Part shown: positions 16,953-26,540 of the stretch, one piece after another | Numbering within the stretch: the first letter of the stretch is position 1 | Layout: each line of letters starts with the position of its first letter | Assembly: GCA_944384375.1 (NCBI GenBank) | Contig: CALWTE010000035.1 | Coordinates: 1-51,222, forward strand | Reading direction: 5' to 3' | Length of the DNA stretch: 51,222 nucleotides | Source of the DNA: an uncultured Clostridia bacterium | GTDB taxonomy: Bacteria > Bacillota > Clostridia > Christensenellales > UBA1242 | The notes under the pieces: generated by a model | The model's database searches: none | What the model was told of the DNA's origin: nothing | Seen by the model: only the letters and a program-made list of their open reading frames with translations | Translations under genes and position numbers: made by a program

Positions 16953-17337
16953 TGATTATACAGAAAAGATTGCGATAAAATCAACTTTATTAGGTTCATT
17001 ATTAACTAAGTTAGACCAAGATAGTTTGGGTAGTGTAAATAATATATTGCAAGATGAAAATGTAAAAAAGTTTTTTAATGACGAAGAATTAATTCACACT
17101 GTAGAAGTGTTGTTTTTTAACAATCTCAACTTGATAAAAACAAGTGAACAATTAATAGTCCATAGAAACACTCTAATATATAGACTGGAAAAAATAAAGA
17201 AAATGCTAGGGCTTGATGTTAAAAAATTTGAAGATGCAGTTACCTTGCAAGTGCTTTTAATATTGAAACGAACAGAAATAAGACGTAAACGACAAGCCAA
17301 TAAAGCAATTAGATTGCAGACTTTAGGGGAAATATAG
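16942..17337 (+). CDS. PucR-type helix-turn-helix protein
   Basis: 131 residues. The C-terminal half has the PucR/CdaR HTH: LIKTSEQLIVHRNTLIYRLEKIKKMLGLDVKKFEDAVTLQVLLIL, where HRNTLIYRL is the recognition region. The usual N-terminal sensor domain of CdaR-type activators is absent; the first ~45 residues are helical. Start ATG at 16942 has GGAG at 16931-16934; an in-frame TTG at 16927 is less likely. Likely a DNA-binding regulator whose input comes from the ATPase encoded just upstream. Confidence 0.82.
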   Translation: MKNNDYTEKIAIKSTLLGSLLTKLDQDSLGSVNNILQDENVKKFFNDEELIHTVEVLFFNNLNLIKTSEQLIVHRNTLIYRLEKIKKMLGLDVKKFEDAVTLQVLLILKRTEIRRKRQANKAIRLQTLGEI

Positions 17338-17348
17338 AATATATATAA

Positions 17349-17888
17349 TTATGTTTTTTTAAGTTTTAAAATTTCAGATTCAGTTGAGTTTTGTGTTTGC
17401 ACGTGAGCCACAGTAGGTGGTTCTTTTTTATTTTGTTGCAGAAGAGGAATTAGTAATTGTAAAATAGTAGATAAATTATTATTTTGAATGTTATTTTTGG
17501 TTGGTATATTATCGTAAATGTTGGAGTAATTATTGTTGTTTTGAAAATTATAGTTTGATGTATTGTTGCCAATAAGGGGTGAACAATTATAATTTTGATT
17601 GAAATTTTGCGTTTTTTGCGTAAAATTACCATTATTTACAGGTACTATGCTTTGCATAGTACTTTGCATAGTACCTGGATTTTTAGTGTTATTTTCATAA
17701 TTATATGTAGGCGTAGACCAGTAAGGATTGTTTGCATCAAACACGGCTGAATTTGGTGGAGGTGAATTTCTTAGATTCTCTGTGTTTAGGTTTTGTGAAT
17801 TGCCAAAAACTGTCGTAAATAATCTTACGACATCATTTAAATTTATATTATTATCATTTAAAAAGGAAAAAATTTTTGTTATATCCAT
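17349..17888 (-). CDS. Asn/Gln-rich low-complexity protein
   Basis: 179 residues. An N-terminal helical segment (MDITKIFSFLNDNNINLNDV) leads into a long Asn-, Gln-, Tyr- and Pro-rich region, then a hydrophobic LSTILQLLIPLLQQ near the end. No signal peptide. A TACTATGCA repeat cluster lies inside the gene, in frame, and encodes PGTMQSTMQSIVPV. The start at 17888 has a weak GTGGTG site. It is divergent from the gene at 17954, 65 nt apart. Prion-like or scaffold roles are possible; nothing in the sequence settles it. Confidence 0.65.
   Translation of the reverse strand: MDITKIFSFLNDNNINLNDVVRLFTTVFGNSQNLNTENLRNSPPPNSAVFDANNPYWSTPTYNYENNTKNPGTMQSTMQSIVPVNNGNFTQKTQNFNQNYNCSPLIGNNTSNYNFQNNNNYSNIYDNIPTKNNIQNNNLSTILQLLIPLLQQNKKEPPTVAHVQTQNSTESEILKLKKT
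17639..17677. repeat. Dispersed TACTATGCA repeat, copy 3 (inside a gene)
   Basis: CAGGTACTATGC at one end and GCATAGTACCTG at the other form perfect 12-bp inverted arms around a third copy. It is read in frame by the Asn/Gln-rich gene. Confidence 0.8.
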
Positions 17889-17953
17889 AATCTTGCACCA
17901 CTTTAATATATGATTTCATATATTGTTTTAGTGAAAAATAAAAGGGGTAAAAA

Positions 17954-18286
17954 ATGGATATAAAAGATTTTAGTAAAACACGTTATTGTGCTGGAGATGC
18001 TCAAGTTAATGATGAAATAAAAGACAAATTTGAAAAAATAAAAGAAACACCCGAGTTTAAACAAGTAGAAGCAGATTACGGCGATTTTGTGCAAGATTTT
18101 GTAAACAATTACGGCAATATGAGTGAGGCCGAATTGATGCAAGAAATGTTTAAACTTATACAACAAAAGAAAGCAGAAGGTACTTTTGACGCCCAAAAAA
18201 TTAGAGAACTTGCGCAAGTTGTCGCACCTATGTTAGATGATGAACAACGTGCTAAAATGTATAATTTATTAAATTATTTGGATTAG
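17954..18286 (+). CDS. Small acidic helical protein, upstream of the subtilase
   Basis: 110 residues, not recognised. Mostly helical and charged: NDEIKDKFEKIKETPEFKQ, GDFVQDFVNNYGNMSEAELMQEMFKLIQQKK and VAPMLDDEQRAKMYNLLNYLD. No signal peptide. ATG at 17954 has a strong AAAAGGGG site. The next gene starts 7 nt after its stop, so the two are one operon. It could be a substrate, inhibitor or chaperone of the protease (inference). Confidence 0.8.
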   Translation: MDIKDFSKTRYCAGDAQVNDEIKDKFEKIKETPEFKQVEADYGDFVQDFVNNYGNMSEAELMQEMFKLIQQKKAEGTFDAQKIRELAQVVAPMLDDEQRAKMYNLLNYLD

Positions 18287-18292
18287 AGTCTT

Positions 18293-19438
18293 TTGAGTTT
18301 TTATAAAATTGACCCAAATCTTTTGGGTTGCGTAAAAGTTCTTTCTGCACAAAAGAAAAATCAAGATGTAATTGTTTTTGTACAAAACTATAATTTTTTT
18401 CGTAATTTTTTGATAAATCAACCACAAATTAAAGTTTTAGGTGAATACCCCTTTATAAATGCGCTTGCTTTGAATTTGCCTAAGGCACAAATTTTTGATT
18501 TAGCAGAAAATTGTTATGTAAATTATATTTCAAGTGTGATGACGGCTAAAACTATGATAAATTCCGCAAGAAAAGTGATAAAAGTAGAAGAATTACATAA
18601 ACAAGGTATTACGGGTAAAGGGGTCCGTGTCGCTATCATTGACACGGGGTGTTATCCGCATTTAGATTTTGTTTTGGGTAAAAAGAGAATCATTAAGTTT
18701 GTAGATTTTATTTCTAGTAAAAATATTCCTTATGACGATAATGGGCATGGCACTTTTGTTGCTGGTGTTTTAGGTGGCAATGGCTTTGGCTCGGCTGGTA
18801 AATACTGTGGAATTGCGCCAGAAAGTGATTTAATAATACTCAAAGCCTTGAATTTTGATGGGCAAACGCAGGCTTTCAAAGTGCTAGACGCTATGCAATG
18901 GATATATGAGAATAAATCTGTTTATAATATAGGCGTCGTGTGTATGAGTTTTGGTAGTACACCATTAGCAAAAAATGACCCGCTATCAATAGGTGCAAAT
19001 TCTTTATGGGATTCAGGTATTACAGTAGTTGTGGCAGTGGGGAATGATGGGCCAAAAATCGGTTCGGTAAAATCTCCAGGCTCGTCACCTAAAATTATTA
19101 CAGTAGGTTGTGCCGATACTCGCACAAATGAAATAAAAATTGCTGATTTTAGTTCACGCGGGCCAATTTTTGAAATTGCAAAACCTGACTTAGTCGCACC
19201 AGGTGTAAACATCACTTCACTAGCAAATAGTACAGCGCTTTATACTCAAATGACAGGCTCTAGCGTAAGCACACCTTTTGTAGCGGGGGCAGTGGCACTA
19301 TTGTTACAGCAAAATCCTGATTTAACACCAAACCAAATCAAAGCCCGACTTATGAATAGCACAATAAAACTACCATTTGATGTAAATACTTGTGGCACGG
19401 GACTTTTAGATATAGAAAAAACTTTGCTATCAAATTAA
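18293..19438 (+). CDS. Subtilisin-family serine protease, no signal peptide
   Basis: 381 residues, S8 family. The triad is D117 (VAIIDTG), H152 (GHGT) and S324 (TGSSVSTPFVAG), with the oxyanion Asn at N251 (AVGNDGP). About 100 residues precede the catalytic domain, long enough for an I9-type propeptide, but there is no secretion signal, so it probably acts inside the cell, as AprX- or ISP-type enzymes do. The start is TTG at 18293; only a weak AGAG site is seen, which suggests coupling to the gene ending 7 nt upstream. Confidence 0.93.
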   Translation: MSFYKIDPNLLGCVKVLSAQKKNQDVIVFVQNYNFFRNFLINQPQIKVLGEYPFINALALNLPKAQIFDLAENCYVNYISSVMTAKTMINSARKVIKVEELHKQGITGKGVRVAIIDTGCYPHLDFVLGKKRIIKFVDFISSKNIPYDDNGHGTFVAGVLGGNGFGSAGKYCGIAPESDLIILKALNFDGQTQAFKVLDAMQWIYENKSVYNIGVVCMSFGSTPLAKNDPLSIGANSLWDSGITVVVAVGNDGPKIGSVKSPGSSPKIITVGCADTRTNEIKIADFSSRGPIFEIAKPDLVAPGVNITSLANSTALYTQMTGSSVSTPFVAGAVALLLQQNPDLTPNQIKARLMNSTIKLPFDVNTCGTGLLDIEKTLLSN

Positions 19439-19712
19439 GTTTTGTATTTACATTTTTTATCATAAAAATTTAAAATGCAAAAACTTAAAATAAATCTATT
19501 TTTTGTGTTTTAGTTAAAAAAATTGCAAGTTTTAATAAATATACAAATTTAAAAAAAATCATAATTTTAAACAAGCAAACTAATTTAGAAGATTGCGAAG
19601 TTTAATTTTCATATTACATTGATTAAAAAAATTTCAACTTTTAATAAATAATAACAAGTTTAAAAACCACGATGTACTTTTGTAATATACTTGCCCAAAT
19701 AATAGGGGAAAT
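19439..19712. other. AT-rich intergenic stretch
   Basis: Nothing recognisable. The sequence is dominated by A/T runs; no terminator for the subtilase gene is clear. Confidence 0.5.
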
Positions 19713-19740
19713 AAAAAACCACTGCTAATATTAGCAGTGG
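19713..19740 (-). terminator. Intrinsic terminator of the lipoprotein gene
   Basis: A perfect palindrome CCACTGCTAAT/ATTAGCAGTGG followed on the minus strand by TTTTTT. It lies about 57 nt past the stop codon; a short tandem CAATTTT repeat (about 19761-19781) lies between. Confidence 0.88.
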
Positions 19741-19797
19741 AAAAGTTTATTTTATATTTTCAATTTTCAATTTTCAATTTTGTTGTTAATAAACAAA

Positions 19798-20604
19798 TTA
19801 TTGGGTAACAGTTACGCTAGAAACTACTACGTTGTCAGCTGTTACAAGGCTGAACCAACCGTATCTTAAACCAGCAAGTTCGTCAACTGTGTAGTATTCG
19901 CTTTCGCCGTCAGCTACACTTGTTTTCTTTAATGTTGTAGCGTTTTTACTTTCGTAAACAGTGTCGCCATCTTCATTAACTACAGAAATGTCAAGTTTAA
20001 CAACATCATTTTCTGCTACTTTGTAAGCGTAACGAATTTCGTACCAACCATTAACAAGTTCAACGGCATCTTCGTTAGCGATTGCTTGTTGAAGGCTGTC
20101 AATACTTGAGTAAGATTCTAATTGATAAACTTTAACTTTACCATCAGTGTCTTTACCTACGTAGATAAATGTTTCAGTTGCTTGAGTGTAAGTATCAGCT
20201 TTTTCAGCTAATTTTTCATTTAAAGCAACAGACCAAATGAAGCCTTCTCCATTTTTCATTGTTGCAGAGTCAACTTTAACTTTTACTGATACAACAGCGC
20301 TGTTGTAGTCAACTTCTGTGTTTTTGGTTTTGTTGTTACCAAAGTAAGTGTTAGAACCTTGGTTCAATGAGTTAGCAGTAATTGTTGCAGTTTTGTCTTC
20401 AGTGTTAATTGTTAAACCGCTGTCAGAATTGCTTTCGGTATAAACATTGAAGTCATTTCTGCTTTTATCAGAAAAGTCTGACTGGTAAATTGTGTCAGGA
20501 CCGCCACAAGCAGCAAAACTAAATGCACAAATTACTACAAAAAGTGCAGCTAAAACGCTAAATGCAATTGTTTTAGCTCTAGAACTAGACATAGTTTTTT
20601 CCAT
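19798..20604 (-). CDS. Putative secreted lipoprotein
   Basis: 268 residues. A signal peptide (AFSVLAALFVVICAFSFAAC) ends in a lipobox-like FAAC followed by GGPD, so the mature protein is probably lipidated and exposed on the outside of the membrane. The rest is a Ser/Thr/Asp-rich beta-type domain with an aromatic GWYEIRYAYK stretch and a VVVSSVTVTQ end, in the manner of a lectin-like or carbohydrate-binding sandwich; no named family is clear. ATG at 20604 follows AAAGGAG at a slightly long distance; the upstream in-frame ATG at 20625 would put the ribosome site inside the gene. Confidence 0.78.
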   Translation of the reverse strand: MEKTMSSSRAKTIAFSVLAALFVVICAFSFAACGGPDTIYQSDFSDKSRNDFNVYTESNSDSGLTINTEDKTATITANSLNQGSNTYFGNNKTKNTEVDYNSAVVSVKVKVDSATMKNGEGFIWSVALNEKLAEKADTYTQATETFIYVGKDTDGKVKVYQLESYSSIDSLQQAIANEDAVELVNGWYEIRYAYKVAENDVVKLDISVVNEDGDTVYESKNATTLKKTSVADGESEYYTVDELAGLRYGWFSLVTADNVVVSSVTVTQ

Positions 20605-21178
20605 TATTGATTTTTCTCCTTTCAAAAAAATTTTTTCTTAAAAGTCCAAAAGTGCATTTTTTTAAATCCACATACTTTTAAGATTGTTTAATATTTTGCT
20701 TTTGAATTAGTATCACTACAAAAACTTTACAAAGCAAAGATTTTCAAACACTCTTATTTTTTGCGATTTTAAGAAAAAAATACATTTTTTTGTACTTTAA
20801 ATAAAGGATACAAATTTTTATGCGTAAAGTCAAATAAAAATTCATATTTTATTATTTTTATACATTTTTGTACACTTTGCCTAATTACCATTAATTTACA
20901 AAAATTTTTTGTCTAGTGTAATATCTTTTTTCATTTAAAAAAGTAACATAATATAATCAATTTTTTAATTTTAAAATAGTATATGCAATGTCTTATGTTA
21001 TATATCTTGTTCTAACTATCAATTTAATTTTGAAATAAGTCTAAATTTTTGATTGCGCAATGCAGTATGTGTTGCGTTTTTCTTTTTTAGACAAAAATAG
21101 TTAAATTAAGATTTTATCTCGTATTTTTTGCACGAAAATTAATGATAGAATTAATTTTGACAAGGGGGCAACATTCAT
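20605..21178. other. AT-rich intergenic stretch between divergent genes
   Basis: Very AT-rich, with no gene. It must hold the lipoprotein promoter and the sigF-operon promoter. I looked for a sigma-H site (AGGA...GAAT) before spoIIAA: an AGAATT lies at 21147-21152, but no matching upstream element was found. Confidence 0.5.
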
Positions 21179-21487
21179 ATGCAAGTAAATGCAAAAGTTT
21201 ATCAAGATACGCTTTATTTATCTATATTAGGAGAATTAGACGAACACACCGCGCATTACGCTAGGACAGCAATGGACGGGCAACTAGAAAAAGATAATTT
21301 TAAGCAAGTTATTATTGATTTGTCGGGGCTTGATTTTATGGATAGTACGGGAATAGGTGTGCTTATAGGACGATACAAAAAGTTGCAAAAACGCAAAATA
21401 CCCATTTTTATCTCAAATCCAAGCAATCAAGCAGAAAAAATTTTCAAAATGACGGCATTGTACGACATAATGCCTAGAATAAATTAG
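21179..21487 (+). CDS. spoIIAA: Anti-sigma F factor antagonist SpoIIAA
   Basis: 102-residue STAS-domain protein. In its unphosphorylated form it displaces SpoIIAB and so frees sigma F in the forespore. The phosphorylation site is S56 in LDFMDSTGIGVLIGRYK. ATG at 21179, with AAGGGGGCA upstream. It is the first gene of a three-gene operon with 12 nt before spoIIAB. Confidence 0.95.
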   Translation: MQVNAKVYQDTLYLSILGELDEHTAHYARTAMDGQLEKDNFKQVIIDLSGLDFMDSTGIGVLIGRYKKLQKRKIPIFISNPSNQAEKIFKMTALYDIMPRIN

Positions 21488-21499
21488 GAGTTTAAATTT

Positions 21500-21964
21500 A
21501 TGGAATATATTAATCAAATGACTTTAATTTTTGAATCACACTCAATTAACGAAGGTTTTGCCCGCAGTGCTGTTGCGGGGTTTTGTGTGCAGTTAAATCC
21601 TACACTTGACGAAATTACCGACATAAAAACAGCAGTTAGTGAAGCGGTTACAAATTGTGTAGTGCATGCATACCCAAAAAAACGTGGCGAAATTACTGTT
21701 TGGGTAGGTTTAATTGATAGGGAAATTCACATTCGCATAAGTGACAAGGGCGTAGGTATTGACGACATAGAAAAGGCACGTGAACCATTTTACACTACAA
21801 AACCTAGCGAAGAACGTGCTGGTATGGGCTTTACAGTAATGGAAAGTTTTATGGACGAGTTAAATTTAAGTAAAAACGGCGACAGAGGGCTAGTTGTAGA
21901 AATGAAGAAAAAGTTAGCGTGCAAACGTGCGGTAAAAGTAGGGGGTGGCAATGTTAGATTATGA
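21500..21964 (+). CDS. spoIIAB: Anti-sigma F factor / serine kinase SpoIIAB
   Basis: 154 residues, GHKL ATPase fold. It binds sigma F to hold it inactive and phosphorylates SpoIIAA. The N box (EAVTNCVVHAYP), G1 box (SDKGVGIDD) and G2 box (ERAGMGFTVMESF) are all present. ATG at 21500 has TAGGAG overlapping the spoIIAA stop. Its 3' end overlaps sigF by 14 nt, which implies translational coupling. Confidence 0.95.
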   Translation: MEYINQMTLIFESHSINEGFARSAVAGFCVQLNPTLDEITDIKTAVSEAVTNCVVHAYPKKRGEITVWVGLIDREIHIRISDKGVGIDDIEKAREPFYTTKPSEERAGMGFTVMESFMDELNLSKNGDRGLVVEMKKKLACKRAVKVGGGNVRL

Positions 21965-22673
21965 GCAAACTTTAAGGCTGATTCGCCTGGCGCAAAATGG
22001 TGATTTAGAAGCCAAAAATATGCTCATAAATGAGAACTATCCGTTGGTAAAAAGTGTCATTAGGCGTTACCGCAACAAGGGCGTTGATTATGATGATTTA
22101 TTCCAGTTGGGCTGTGTAGGTTTTGTGAAGGCTATTAACAATTTTGATGTTAAATTTGGGGTAAAATTCAGCACTTACGCCGTGCCTATGATTGCGGGCG
22201 AAGTAAAACGTTACTTACGTGATGACGGTTATATAAAGGTAAGTAGAGCAATCAAAGCGCAAGCAATTACAATAAAGAAATATCTAGCGAGCCTACCGCC
22301 ACAAGCCGAACAGCCTGATATTTTTGCCGTTGCAAAGGCGCTAGATATGAGCCCCGAAGATGTAGTTTTTGCTATGGATAGTGTGCGTTATCCTATGAGC
22401 CTTTCTACACCAGTTGACCAGACGGAAGAAGGCAGTATCACTTTGCAAGAGCGAGTCGCCGACACCGAAGATTTAGACACAAAATTAGACCATTTTATAC
22501 TAAAACAGTTGATTTCTTCGCTTTCGGCACGTGATAGAAAAATTATAATTATGCGTTATTATAGAGACAAAACTCAATCAGAAATAGCCCGTGAATTAGG
22601 GGTGAGCCAGGTACAAGTTTCACGTATAGAAAATAAAGTTTTGGAGTCCTTTCGTAAAAAATTTGGCGAGTAG
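21951..22673 (+). CDS. sigF: RNA polymerase sigma factor F
   Basis: 240 residues. Forespore-specific sigma factor of sporulation. Region 2 includes YDDLFQLGCVGFVKAINNFDVKFGVKFSTYAVPMIAGEVKRYLRDDG; region 4 ends with RYYRDKTQSEIARELGVSQVQVSRIENKVL. Operon position after spoIIAB separates it from sigma G. I chose ATG at 21951, six nt after GGGGGTGG; an in-frame GTG at 21945 overlaps that ribosome site. No spoVA gene follows. Confidence 0.95.
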   Translation: MLDYEQTLRLIRLAQNGDLEAKNMLINENYPLVKSVIRRYRNKGVDYDDLFQLGCVGFVKAINNFDVKFGVKFSTYAVPMIAGEVKRYLRDDGYIKVSRAIKAQAITIKKYLASLPPQAEQPDIFAVAKALDMSPEDVVFAMDSVRYPMSLSTPVDQTEEGSITLQERVADTEDLDTKLDHFILKQLISSLSARDRKIIIMRYYRDKTQSEIARELGVSQVQVSRIENKVLESFRKKFGE

Positions 22674-22730
22674 TTACTTAACTATTCGTTTTTTTACTAA
22701 TTAACAAGCAGAACTATTCGTAAAACGGAT

Positions 22731-22761
22731 TGCATAGTATATGCATAATACCTGCATAGTA
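22731..22761. repeat. Dispersed TACTATGCA repeat, copy 4
   Basis: TGCATAGTA-TA-TGCATAATA-CC-TGCATAGTA: three units in reverse orientation, almost the reverse complement of the copy at 7146-7179. Confidence 0.75.
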
Positions 22762-22807
22762 CATTAAAAACCACTTCTATTGAATACTATAGAATACTAA
22801 AAGACAA

Positions 22808-22898
22808 TAAAAAAAAGAAAGTGCCTACAAGCATAATGCTTCATTTCGTAGGGGGCTACAAGGTTTAAAACCGAGCCAATCACTTTCAAAAATAATTT
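22808..22898 (-). ncRNA. Candidate structured RNA (or branched terminator)
   Basis: A three-stem fold is visible. Closing stem GAAAGTG/CACTTTC (22817-22823 with 22881-22887); one arm CCTAC/GTAGG with AAGCA/TGCTT nested; a second arm GGCT/AGCC with GGTT/AACC nested. CTACAAG occurs at the base of both arms. On the minus strand the closing stem is followed by a run of eight T, as in a terminator, and a TAAAAT -10 with a TGGACT -35 (18 nt) lies just upstream, giving an RNA of about 90 nt. Not matched to a known family from memory. It could also be only a terminator or a small mobile element. Confidence 0.5.
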
Positions 22899-22953
22899 TA
22901 CTAGAAAGATTTTTTAAAAGTCCACCAATATAGCCAAAAACATAAATATTTTA

Positions 22954-22982
22954 TTGAAAATTAACTTTGTTTATGTTATAAT
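22954..22982 (+). promoter_or_regulatory. Promoter of nth (leaderless transcript)
   Basis: TTGAAA at 22954-22959, 17 nt, TATAAT at 22977-22982 with TGT before it. The predicted start is at or beside the ATG at 22989, and there is no ribosome site, so the message is probably leaderless. Confidence 0.75.
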
Positions 22983-22988
22983 AATTTT

Positions 22989-23630
22989 ATGGTACAAAAG
23001 AAGAAAATAGTAGAAATAATGGAATATCTTGAAAAACTTTTTCCTAATCCTGACCCTGAATTGCATTTTGATAATGAATTTCAGTGTTTGGTAGCGGTTA
23101 TTTTGAGCGCACAATGCACAGATAAACGTGTAAACGAAGTTACAGCCAAACTATTTAAAGATTATCCTGATAGTGTGAGCTTAGGGGCATTATCTCAGGG
23201 GGAGTTGGAAAAGTTGATTTATAGTACTGGCTTTTATCACAACAAGGCAAAAAACTTGTTAGCACTGTGTAAGATTTTAAATGAAGAGTACAATGGGCAA
23301 GTACCGCGCGACCCCGAAGTTTTGGAAACCTTGCCAGGTGTGGGTAGGAAGACAGCGAATGTAGTATCTAGTGCGTGTTTTGGTGCAAATCGTCTAGGTG
23401 TAGATACACACGTATTTAGAGTTACCAACAGGTTAGGACTAGTGGACGCAAAAACCCCGTTAGAAGTAGAACGTCAGTGGAATGAAAAATACCCTGAATA
23501 TGTAAATCACGACAGCCATTTTAGGTTGGTGCTTTTTGGTAGATACCATTGCAAAGCGCAGTCGCCAAAATGTGCAGATTGCGAGTTACGGCATATTTGT
23601 AAGTTTTATCAAGATAATACTAAAAAGTAA
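22989..23630 (+). CDS. nth: Endonuclease III
   Basis: 213 residues. Base-excision repair glycosylase/AP lyase for oxidised pyrimidines. The helix-hairpin-helix LPGVGRKTANVV carries the catalytic Lys, and GVDTHVFRV carries the catalytic Asp. The C-terminal 4Fe-4S motif is intact (C-x6-C-x2-C-x5-C, ending CADCELRHIC). Normal length. No Shine-Dalgarno sequence precedes the ATG; see the promoter at 22954. Confidence 0.96.
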   Translation: MVQKKKIVEIMEYLEKLFPNPDPELHFDNEFQCLVAVILSAQCTDKRVNEVTAKLFKDYPDSVSLGALSQGELEKLIYSTGFYHNKAKNLLALCKILNEEYNGQVPRDPEVLETLPGVGRKTANVVSSACFGANRLGVDTHVFRVTNRLGLVDAKTPLEVERQWNEKYPEYVNHDSHFRLVLFGRYHCKAQSPKCADCELRHICKFYQDNTKK

Positions 23631-23785
23631 AGTTGTGTAAAATTTCGTGCATTTAAACCACAAAATTATTTTTTAATTGATAAAGTATTAAAAAATAGGT
23701 TTAAATATGATTAGTTTAGATAAATTTTAAAAAATACAATAAAAATTTTATGAAAATGAAGTTAGTGCGTTTTTAATAAAATTAA

Positions 23786-25084
<1,299 letters not shown>

Positions 25085-25267
25085 TTGTTTTTGAATTTAA
25101 TAATCAATAAAAAAATTTATTTTATTAAATTCTTAACTTTGATATACTAAAAATTAAGTTTTTTTGCATAAAATCAAAAAACTTTTATTGAGACGCAAAA
25201 CATAAAAACAAATTAACTAAAATATAGAGTTATTAAGTTTGAGACTAAAAGGAGATTTAGTAGAATT

Positions 25268-25558
25268 ATGATTACACCAAAAGAAAGAGCAGGACTGCGT
25301 ATGGAAGCGCAAAAATTAGAGCCGATTATTCAAGTAGGTAAAGACGGAATTACTAACGCTGTCGTGAACACTGTTGACCAGGCACTTTTTGCACGTGAAT
25401 TGATAAAAATCACAGTGTTAGAAAGTTGCCCTGAGAGAGCAAAAGAAGTCGCTAATATTTTAAGCGAACGCAGTAAGGCAGATATCGTGCAAGTTATCGG
25501 CAGAAAGATAGTTTTATACAAGAAAAACACAACTAAAAAACAAAAATCTGCAAAATAA
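25268..25558 (+). CDS. yhbY: YhbY-type RNA-binding protein (CRM domain)
   Basis: 96 residues. Single CRS1-YhbY domain: LRMEAQKLEPIIQVGKDGITNAVVNTVDQALFARELIKI, then IVQVIGRKIVLYKK. It associates with pre-50S ribosomes. ATG at 25268 with AAAGGAGAT upstream. In most Bacillota nadD and yqeK follow; here the next gene is on the opposite strand and the order resumes at rsfS (26570). Confidence 0.93.
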   Translation: MITPKERAGLRMEAQKLEPIIQVGKDGITNAVVNTVDQALFARELIKITVLESCPERAKEVANILSERSKADIVQVIGRKIVLYKKNTTKKQKSAK

Positions 25559-25582
25559 AAATGTATAATTATGCAAAAATTT

Positions 25583-25621
25583 GACGAATTTCAAGATTAG
25601 GAAATTCGTCTTATTTTGTTT
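25583..25621. terminator. Bidirectional intrinsic terminator
   Basis: GACGAATTTC/GAAATTCGTC, a perfect 10-bp stem with an 8-nt loop, followed by TTATTTTGTTT on the plus strand and a T-rich run on the minus strand. It closes yhbY and the convergent membrane-protein gene. Confidence 0.88.
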
Positions 25622-26453
25622 GTTTTAGGTTTTTATGTTCAGCTAAAATAGGTGCAATTTTTACAATAAGAGCAATAAGGCATAATAGACTGCCTAACAC
25701 TAAATAGTAAATTTTGAAAGGCACTAAAAAACTCATTAGTATTATGAGTAGCCCGAATAATAGGTAATGGCGAGCGCGTTTTTGGTTAACGGCATAACGT
25801 AGCAGGCCTGCATAATTGATTTTGGGCTTTGATATATCAATTTTTTCTATCAAAGCATTTTCAAATTTGCCCGCAATGTAGTTGTTATATAAGCTATATT
25901 TATCAACAAAGTCTATTTTTAGATTGTTGATTTGTTTTGCAAAGGTTTTAGCCGTTCCGTCAACAGTAGGGGCAAAGATTTTTATCTCTTTTGCGTTTAG
26001 TTTTGTAGCAGTTTTTATTACTCTAAATAAATCTTCTAGCGTAAAATTTTCTTTATTGAATTCGGGAAAAATTAGAGTACTATGCATGGTACTATGCAAG
26101 TCGTTTTGTGCAGAGTTTTCTTTAATTTCTAAGTAATTTTTGGATTTTTTGATTTTTCCCAAACTATCTAAAATTTTAGCAAAAAATGTATTTATTTCAC
26201 TTTGTGTGGAGCATAGTAGGTTTAGCGAAAGTTTCTCGGCGTTAGATTTTGTGGTTTTGTTGATGTTTAGTTTTTGCTCTCTATTATAAAAAATAATATT
26301 AAGTACTGCCATAATTAACAAACCACTACAAATACCTACGACTATACTCATAGAAGTGTTTTTTGTGTAAAATCGCATCCACGCATAGATTAACACACTA
26401 AAAACTAGCGCCAAAATGATGCTATCTAAAACTTTTGCAAAATTACTACGCAT
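25611..26453 (-). CDS. Unknown four-helix membrane protein
   Basis: 280 residues, not recognised. Two N-terminal membrane segments (SIILALVFSVLIYAWMRFY and SIVVGICSGLLIMAVLNIIFY), a soluble middle (~65-215) with EDLFRVIKTATKLNAKEIKIFAP and KTFAKQINNLKIDFVD, then two C-terminal segments (YLLFGLLIILMSFLVPF, YLVLGSLLCLIALIVKIAPIL). ATG at 26453 has AAAGGAGT. A TACTATGCA repeat in the gene adds LHSTMHST in frame. It sits where nadD-yqeK would be expected between yhbY and rsfS. Confidence 0.75.
   Translation of the reverse strand: MRSNFAKVLDSIILALVFSVLIYAWMRFYTKNTSMSIVVGICSGLLIMAVLNIIFYNREQKLNINKTTKSNAEKLSLNLLCSTQSEINTFFAKILDSLGKIKKSKNYLEIKENSAQNDLHSTMHSTLIFPEFNKENFTLEDLFRVIKTATKLNAKEIKIFAPTVDGTAKTFAKQINNLKIDFVDKYSLYNNYIAGKFENALIEKIDISKPKINYAGLLRYAVNQKRARHYLLFGLLIILMSFLVPFKIYYLVLGSLLCLIALIVKIAPILAEHKNLKQTK
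26077..26099. repeat. Dispersed TACTATGCA repeat, copy 5 (inside a gene)
   Basis: TACTATGCA-TGG-TACTATGCA: two perfect units, read in frame on the minus strand as LHSTMHST by the membrane-protein gene. Confidence 0.8.
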
Positions 26454-26511
26454 ATTCTAGACTCCTTTATAATAAATATTGACAACAAATAGGGCAGTTA
26501 TGCTGTTTTTA

Positions 26512-26540
26512 TTGACTTTTTAAACCTTAAATTATATAAT
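26512..26540 (+). promoter_or_regulatory. Sigma-A promoter of rsfS-tsaE-tsaB
   Basis: TTGACT at 26512-26517, 17 nt, TATAAT at 26535-26540. The leader to the ATG at 26570 is short and carries TAAGGAG. Confidence 0.82.

Noticed and set aside
21120..21160. Sigma-H promoter before spoIIAA
   Set aside because: A GAATT-type -10 is present, but no AGGA element at the right distance.
21951..22673. Sigma G identity
   Set aside because: Third position in a spoIIAA-spoIIAB operon defines sigF.
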